From Akkermansiaceae bacterium (lineage in GTDB: Bacteria; Verrucomicrobiota; Verrucomicrobiia; Verrucomicrobiales; Akkermansiaceae), in assembly GCA_023300205.1 (NCBI GenBank), contig JALZVD010000024.1, positions 1-11,455 on the forward strand: a stretch of DNA of 11,455 nt. The letters run 5' to 3'. This document shows positions 7,604 to 11,455 of this stretch, piece by piece (the first letter of the stretch is position 1; each line of letters starts with the position of its first letter). The position numbers were made by a program, and so were the translations under genes. Under the pieces are notes generated by a model. That model ran no database searches. It was not told where the DNA came from and saw only the letters and a list, made by a program, of their open reading frames with translations.

Positions 7604-7626
7604 AAAAATACCTTTAAAGTATCTTT
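7604..7626 (-). terminator. Possible weak terminator after the DUF2752-type gene
   Basis: On the minus strand AAAGATAC and GTATTTTT (8 bp including one G-U pair, 7-base loop) form an AT-rich stem about 28 bases after the stop codon. Its 3' arm carries the U run. The G-U pair works only in minus-strand RNA. The stem is weak, so it may only partly separate the phoB-phoR side from pstS. Confidence 0.3.
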
Positions 7627-7653
7627 TAGGAAGATGTGTTATGCTGCTTCAAG

Positions 7654-8034
7654 CTAGAGATTCCTGATGATTGTGAAGATTAATATGATGACTAGACCTG
7701 AGATGCAGAGGGGTAAGGAAAAGGGGAAGCGATGATGTGCTCCTGTGCGGATCTTGTGAATAAATGAGAATATAAGGTATGCAGCAATGGCTAAGATGCC
7801 GATCGTGATGAGGGGGTTATAGCTAAAGGCAGTGTATAGGTTTCCCTTTATGAGGCTTTGGGCGGCACGCGTTCCGCCACAGCCTGGGCAGTCAATTAGC
7901 CATTGAGCTTTGATGGGGCAGGGTAGCTCAGGATAGTGGTGCTGTACTGCTAGTGCTAGGAATATGAATAGCGCGATGGAACTTGCAATGATGAGAGGTG
8001 AGAGGAAATGTTTATTTTTTCCTTCGCTAGGCAT
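7654..8034 (-). CDS. DUF2752-type small membrane protein
   Basis: This 126-residue protein has three predicted membrane segments at about 11-31, 74-93 and 104-124. Between the first and second lies the hallmark of the DUF2752 family, here DCPGCGGTRAAQSL, with C49 and C52, and a further C39 in the preceding LPCP. The family has no established function that I know of. The closely placed cysteines could bind a metal or form a disulfide, depending on which side of the membrane they face; this is inference. The gene starts with ATG 29 bases after the DUF4190-type gene stop, so the two are probably one transcript. Its place between phoR and pstS is curious, but a role in phosphate uptake is not shown by the sequence. 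A weak hairpin follows the stop. Confidence 0.85.
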   Translation of the reverse strand: MPSEGKNKHFLSPLIIASSIALFIFLALAVQHHYPELPCPIKAQWLIDCPGCGGTRAAQSLIKGNLYTAFSYNPLITIGILAIAAYLIFSFIHKIRTGAHHRFPFSLPLCISGLVIILIFTIIRNL

Positions 8035-8063
8035 CAGACTGTTAAGACTCGATCTATACAGCT

Positions 8064-8495
8064 CTATTGCTGATCAGGGATAAGTTCTCTGGAGCTTTCT
8101 TGTTTCTGGCGCTCTTTTTCCATTTCTTTTTTAAACTCTTTTTGAAATTCCTGGCCCATTTCACCAAAGAGATCTTGTCCCGATTTCTTGGCTTCAGAGG
8201 CGGCGAAGAAAAGCATGATTCCTGAGACTACTGAGATAGCGATAGCGACGTATCCGGTGGCTAGGCCTGCAATTGCCATACCTTTACCACCTAGTGAAGG
8301 CTCGCGTTTCATTTTGCCTATTGAGAGGTGGCCGAAAATGACGGCTACTGTTCCTAAAATAATACCAAAGTAGCAGGTGATGACGGCAATGATGCCTAGT
8401 ACCATTGAGGTGATGGCAAACCCGTCTGTTTTGGGAGGTGTTTGGAGGGGTTGCTGAGGATTGGTGCTAGGTTGTGATTGATATGGGTTTTCCAT
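8064..8495 (-). CDS. DUF4190-type membrane protein with charged C-terminal tail
   Basis: The protein has 143 residues if the first ATG (8493-8495) is used. An upstream in-frame TTG at 8529-8531 would add 12 residues unlike the family, so I prefer the ATG. Residues 1-24 are rich in Pro, Gln and Asn and should be cytoplasmic. A long hydrophobic stretch at about 27-57 is followed by GHLSIGKMKREPSLGGKGMAIAG and a second at about 74-99. This is the DUF4190 pattern: hydrophobic segments around a conserved GHxxxxxI(K/R) and GKG(M/L)AIAGL linker. The last 40 residues are highly charged (E, K and Q) and likely form an amphipathic helix. The function is unknown. It lies 79 bases after the phoR stop and 29 before the DUF2752-type gene. 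Confidence 0.8.
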   Translation of the reverse strand: MENPYQSQPSTNPQQPLQTPPKTDGFAITSMVLGIIAVITCYFGIILGTVAVIFGHLSIGKMKREPSLGGKGMAIAGLATGYVAIAISVVSGIMLFFAASEAKKSGQDLFGEMGQEFQKEFKKEMEKERQKQESSRELIPDQQ

Positions 8496-8574
8496 AGAGA
8501 CTAGAGTGTATAATGAATGAATTAAGTTCAATCTTAATATGAGGATTCATCTGGAATATGATGTAATTATGCGG

Positions 8575-9810
8575 TTACGCGATTGGGTATTTGATTGTGA
8601 ATGTGGTTTTTATTCCGGGTGAGGATGTGGCTGTGATGGTACCTCCGTGGGCTTCTATGGCGTGTTTGACGATGGATAGTCCTAGGCCTGTGCCTTTGAT
8701 TTGGTTTTGAGAGTGGTGTTTCTGGACACGGTAGAAGCGATTAAAAATGTAGGGGAGGTGGGCGGCTGGGATACCTTTGCCGTTGTCACTGATGTGGATG
8801 GTGAGTTCTTTTGTGTCTGGGTGAATGACTGCGGAGATTTCAATATGGAGTGGAGTTTCTGCGTTTTGTTTGAGGGCATTTTCGATGATGTTGAAGAGGG
8901 CTTGTTCCCAGTAGAATGAGTCACCAATGAGCTGGATGAATTCAGGGGAATAGCTGGTAGTGATGGTGGCGTTTTGCTTTTGGAAGAGAGGGGTAAGTCT
9001 GTCTATGACGTTGGTGAAGGTCTGGTTTAGAGTGAAGGGTGCATGGTTAAGTTGTGCTCCGTCTCCTGATTCAAGTTTGGAGATGATGAGCATTTCTTCG
9101 ATGAGGTGGGCGATTCTTTCACTGTGCTTGCGCATGGTGATGAGGATTCTACGGGAGGTTACGGGGGTGTCGCAGACGTCGTCGTCGATGAGGTTTTCTA
9201 GGTAGCCGGTGATGATGGCTAGTGGGGTTCGGAGCTCGTGTGAGGCATTTGCTACGAATTCTCGTTTGACTTGGTCTGTGCGGTGCTCTGCGGTGACGTT
9301 TCTGATGATGATGCGGTGGAGTGGGGAGGGGTCTGCTGGGTCGCTGGAAGGGAGGGGTGCGTAGTCGATGATCCAGGCGGAGTCTTCGATGGTTTTGTTC
9401 TGTCCAAAGCTTGAGTTATTGAGGATGATCTTTTGTTTATTTGGTTCGTTCTTTAGGATGGCATCGTTGATTATTGCACAGATTTGAGTGTCTTGAAATG
9501 CTGAGGTGATTGATTTTCCTCGGAGTTTGTTGCCAGTTGCTAGATTTCTTGTGGCTTCGTTTGCTACTTGGATGATGCTGGCTTCGTTGGTGATGATGAG
9601 TGCGTCATCGAAGGCGTTGAGGAGGAGTTTTAGTTCGCGTCTTTCTGCTTTGGTTTTGGTAAGGATTTCGTGATGTTCTTTTCTGTGGGAGGCGTAGGCT
9701 GCTTGAGCTTTGTTGTTCTGAGCGGTGAGCATCCTCCAGAGGATGATGCTGCAGATGAGTGCTGCTGCAGTAATGAGTAGGAGGGTGATGGTGATGGTGG
9801 AGGTAGGCAT
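8575..9810 (-). CDS. phoR: Phosphate-regulon sensor histidine kinase PhoR
   Basis: This 411-residue membrane kinase phosphorylates PhoB under phosphate limitation. One clear membrane segment lies at about 5-27, with no sizeable extracytoplasmic sensor, as in PhoR proteins that read phosphate through Pst and PhoU. A helical linker (30-62) leads to a PAS domain (about 63-175, starting LLLNAFDDALIITN). The HisKA motif is FVANASHELRTPL with phospho-acceptor H191. In the ATPase domain, the N box has N311 (NIIENALK), the G1 box is DNGKGIP (342-348), the F box is FNRFYRV, and the G2 box is GTGLGLSIVKHA (373-384). All catalytic residues are present. The ATG (9808-9810) overlaps the phoB stop as TAATG, so translation is probably coupled. 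The coding strand is extremely poor in G. PhoR is assigned over other kinases from the phoB partner and the pst context. Confidence 0.93.
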   Translation of the reverse strand: MPTSTITITLLLITAAALICSIILWRMLTAQNNKAQAAYASHRKEHHEILTKTKAERRELKLLLNAFDDALIITNEASIIQVANEATRNLATGNKLRGKSITSAFQDTQICAIINDAILKNEPNKQKIILNNSSFGQNKTIEDSAWIIDYAPLPSSDPADPSPLHRIIIRNVTAEHRTDQVKREFVANASHELRTPLAIITGYLENLIDDDVCDTPVTSRRILITMRKHSERIAHLIEEMLIISKLESGDGAQLNHAPFTLNQTFTNVIDRLTPLFQKQNATITTSYSPEFIQLIGDSFYWEQALFNIIENALKQNAETPLHIEISAVIHPDTKELTIHISDNGKGIPAAHLPYIFNRFYRVQKHHSQNQIKGTGLGLSIVKHAIEAHGGTITATSSPGIKTTFTIKYPIA

Positions 9811-10490
9811 TATTTTTGTGAGATGATTTGGTATCCTACACTACGTACTGTTTGAATGAGATGAGCATGGGTGCCGATTTTCTGACGGAGGCGTTTCATG
9901 TGAGTGTCTAGTGTGCGGGAGTTGACGTCATCATGGTAGCCCCAAACTTCTTTGAGGAGAGTGTGTCTGTCTTGGGGGGCATTTACACGTTCGCAGAGGT
10001 GGAGCATGAGTTTGAATTCTGTGGCTGTGAGGTCGATGAATTCATTGTCTGAGAATAGTTGGAGGGTGCTTTTGTTAAATTTAAAGGGAGGGCATTGATA
10101 GATAGATGAGGTGTTGGTTTTGGAATGGCGCTTTAGGATGGCTTTGATGCGGAGGATGAGTTCTTTAGGGCTGAAGGGCTTGGTTAGGTAGTCGTCTGCG
10201 CCTATTTCTAGGCCTGCGATACGGTCTTCTGTTTGAGCTTTTGCGGTGAGGATGAGGATGGGTGTGTTTCTGGTGCGTTCGTCATTTCTGAGTTCTTTGA
10301 AGACGGTGAAGCCGTCTTTTTTAGGGAGCATGAGGTCTAGGATGATGAGGTCTGGCTGGGTCTGATATGCCATGTCGATGCCTGCTTGTCCGTCATGTGC
10401 TTGCTCTGGGATGAAGTGATTTCTCTCTAGGTTAAAGCTGATGAGTTCAGCGATATCAATTTCGTCTTCAATGATGAGAATGGTTTGCAT
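9810..10490 (-). CDS. phoB: Phosphate-regulon response regulator PhoB (OmpR family)
   Basis: From the ATG at 10488-10490 the protein has 226 residues, close to the PhoB norm. The receiver domain (about 1-120) has the acidic pair E8-D9, phospho-acceptor D52 in LDLMLPKKDG, T82 and K104 in LTKPF. The C-terminal winged helix (about 130-225) includes LTATEFKLMLHL, DVNSRTLDTHMKRLRQKIG and IQTVRSVGYQI, all typical of PhoB-like DNA-binding domains. Phosphorylated PhoB would activate pstS and other phosphate genes. Longer starts exist: an ATG at 10530-10532 would add a His-rich 14-residue leader (MSPHHTATSHHSHH), and a TTG at 10554-10556 would add 22. I chose the ATG that begins MQTILIIEDE because family members start there, although no ribosome binding site is visible. 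The stop overlaps the phoR start. The gene begins just after the terminator of the cotransporter gene. Confidence 0.92.
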   Translation of the reverse strand: MQTILIIEDEIDIAELISFNLERNHFIPEQAHDGQAGIDMAYQTQPDLIILDLMLPKKDGFTVFKELRNDERTRNTPILILTAKAQTEDRIAGLEIGADDYLTKPFSPKELILRIKAILKRHSKTNTSSIYQCPPFKFNKSTLQLFSDNEFIDLTATEFKLMLHLCERVNAPQDRHTLLKEVWGYHDDVNSRTLDTHMKRLRQKIGTHAHLIQTVRSVGYQIISQK

Positions 10491-10554
10491 GTGATGGCTA
10501 TGATGACTGGTTGCTGTGTGATGCGGGCTCATTTTATTGTTACAATTTAGCCAC

Positions 10555-10592
10555 AAAAAAAGGAGACTAGCAAATCTCTTTGCTAGTCTCCT
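10555..10592 (-). terminator. Strong intrinsic terminator after the Na/Pi cotransporter gene
   Basis: AGGAGACTAGCAAA (minus strand 10579-10592), loop GAGA (10575-10578) and TTTGCTAGTCTCCT (10561-10574) make a perfect 14-bp stem, followed by six further T residues (10555-10560). It lies 23 bases after the cotransporter stop and isolates that gene from phoB, whose promoter should therefore lie in the 65 bases between here and its start codon. Confidence 0.92.
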
Positions 10593-10615
10593 GTATTCTT
10601 TCTAGATGAATGTGA

Positions 10616-11455
10616 TTAATCTGCTATTTCAGCTGATGTTAGGACGATGTGGCTGAGCTGGTTGGCTATGCCACGGAGTTCGTTGTTGGTATTGATGTTG
10701 ATCATCTCTAGTTTGACTTTGCCTTCTTTCATGCGTTTCATGGCAGCGCTGTTGAACTCGCTTCTCATTTCTGATGCTTGTAGGTCAAAATTGGATATGA
10801 TTGTTTTGTCCGATTTTTTGAGCATGTTGTCATGGGTGAATTTGAGGAATTCGCCAATGTGTGTGGTGAAACGCTTGAGGTTAGCGGTTTGTTCAGCGCT
10901 GAATCTTCTGCCGGCGGTGTATTTGCGCTCAGCGAGTTTTACTAGGCGGTAGATGGCGTCTGAGCATTCTTCTAGCTCTGCGGTGATTCGGAGCATGCCT
11001 GTTATTTTCTCAGCGTGTTCGTTGCTGAGGTCATGAGAGGTGCAGCGGACTAGGTAGTTGGTGATGTCATGCATCATGATGTCTGCTTCATCTTCCATGG
11101 CTTTGAGTTTACTGACGAGAGCTGACATGTCTGATTCTGGGTTATCGAAGACGTTGTTGTAGCCTTTGAACATATCGATACAGTGGGAGGAGAAGTTTGT
11201 TAGCGCGCTTTCTGCTTCGACGATGTTGAGCTCACCTAGGTCTACGAGGTTTTGTGAGATGTATTGGATACTTGGGGCGTCTTCACCTTCAGGCTTATCT
11301 TTGACCCACTTGGTAACGATGGAGGCAATCTGGTTGGTGAATGGGAGGAGGAATATGAGGTTGAGGAAGTTAAAGCAGGTATGGAAGATGGCAACGGCGA
11401 AGGCTACCATGGTGAGGTCTGCTGCTATTGAGTCACCTGCTTTTTGGGTCTTGAT
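10616..11455 (-). CDS. Na+/phosphate cotransporter family protein with C-terminal PhoU-like domain (5' end cut)
   Basis: The frame is open to the window edge, adding 15 codons (IKTQKAGDSIAADLT) before the first internal Met, so at least 279 residues are coded here and the N-terminus is missing. The membrane motif AIFHTCFNFLNLIFLLPF (about residues 21-38 of the fragment) is typical of the second repeat of bacterial NptA-type Na/Pi cotransporters. After it comes a helical PhoU-like region (about 75-270) with two helical-bundle repeats, for example SKLKAMEDEADIMMHDI and LEECSDAIYRLVKLAER. Such proteins move phosphate with sodium; in some bacteria the homologue exports phosphate, so direction is uncertain. 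The PhoU-like tail is thought to be regulatory. It ends with its own strong terminator before phoB, so it is probably a separate transcript with a shared theme. Confidence 0.9.
   Translation of the reverse strand: MKTQKAGDSIAADLTMVAFAVAIFHTCFNFLNLIFLLPFTNQIASIVTKWVKDKPEGEDAPSIQYISQNLVDLGELNIVEAESALTNFSSHCIDMFKGYNNVFDNPESDMSALVSKLKAMEDEADIMMHDITNYLVRCTSHDLSNEHAEKITGMLRITAELEECSDAIYRLVKLAERKYTAGRRFSAEQTANLKRFTTHIGEFLKFTHDNMLKKSDKTIISNFDLQASEMRSEFNSAAMKRMKEGKVKLEMININTNNELRGIANQLSHIVLTSAEIAD

Noticed and set aside
8496..8531. 12-residue N-terminal extension of the DUF4190-type protein from a TTG codon
   Set aside because: Alternative start codon, no family likeness, and the ATG at 8493-8495 gives a normal N-terminus.
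8521..8538. 6-bp AT-only inverted repeat (ATTAAG/CTTAAT) before the DUF4190-type gene
   Set aside because: Too weak and without a U-tract; not supported as a terminator or operator.
10491..10509. CAGTCAT-CATAG-CCATCAC on the minus strand, a Pho-box-like repeat directly before phoB
   Set aside because: It abuts the start codon, so a -10 downstream would fall inside the gene. The spacer is one base too long, and the surrounding GATG-rich sequence makes chance likeness probable.
1..11455. Search by eye for CRISPR arrays, tRNA or rRNA genes, insertion sequences, attachment sites and long direct repeats
   Set aside because: None seen; the window is almost fully occupied by ordinary coding sequence.

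Overview
All genes in this window read on the minus strand. Together they form an almost complete phosphate-starvation (Pho) locus. In transcription order, from high to low coordinates, they are: the 3' part of a Na+/phosphate cotransporter with a PhoU-like tail; phoB; phoR; two small membrane proteins (DUF4190-type and DUF2752-type); pstS; pstC; pstA; pstB; phoU; tpx (thiol peroxidase); and the 5' end of leuA (2-isopropylmalate synthase). Both outer genes are cut by the window edges. The longest stretch without a gene is about 235 bases, upstream of pstS.

The organism is a bacterium of moderate GC, probably Gram-negative because PstC and PstA carry large domains that should lie in a periplasm. 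Clear Shine-Dalgarno sequences are missing before essentially every start. The DUF4190/DUF2752 pair, the PhoU-tailed Na/Pi cotransporter and the style of the Pst proteins suggest Verrucomicrobiota or a relative. That is a tentative guess from memory, not a result.

The genes work together as follows. PstS captures periplasmic phosphate and the PstC-PstA channel, powered by PstB, imports it. PhoU and the Pst complex report phosphate status to the kinase PhoR, which phosphorylates PhoB. PhoB would activate pstS through a candidate Pho-box-like element at the -35 position of a promoter upstream of pstS. The Na/Pi cotransporter offers a second, ion-driven route.

The transcript layout can partly be read. 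A 14-bp perfect hairpin with a U-tract ends the cotransporter gene. phoB and phoR overlap as TAATG. A weak hairpin follows the DUF2752 gene. A 7-bp hairpin lies in the pstS leader. An 11-bp hairpin between pstS and pstC probably sets PstS above the permease genes. A terminator that begins inside the last codons of phoU separates the Pho genes from tpx-leuA.

Most of the window is recognisable Pho biology and I see no clear new system. The best leads are the very large periplasmic domains of PstC (about 345 residues) and PstA (about 340 residues plus a second insert of about 66), the two uncharacterised membrane proteins placed between phoR and pstS, the structured RNA elements around pstS, and the strong G/T bias of the plus strand, which suggests the cluster lies on the lagging strand.
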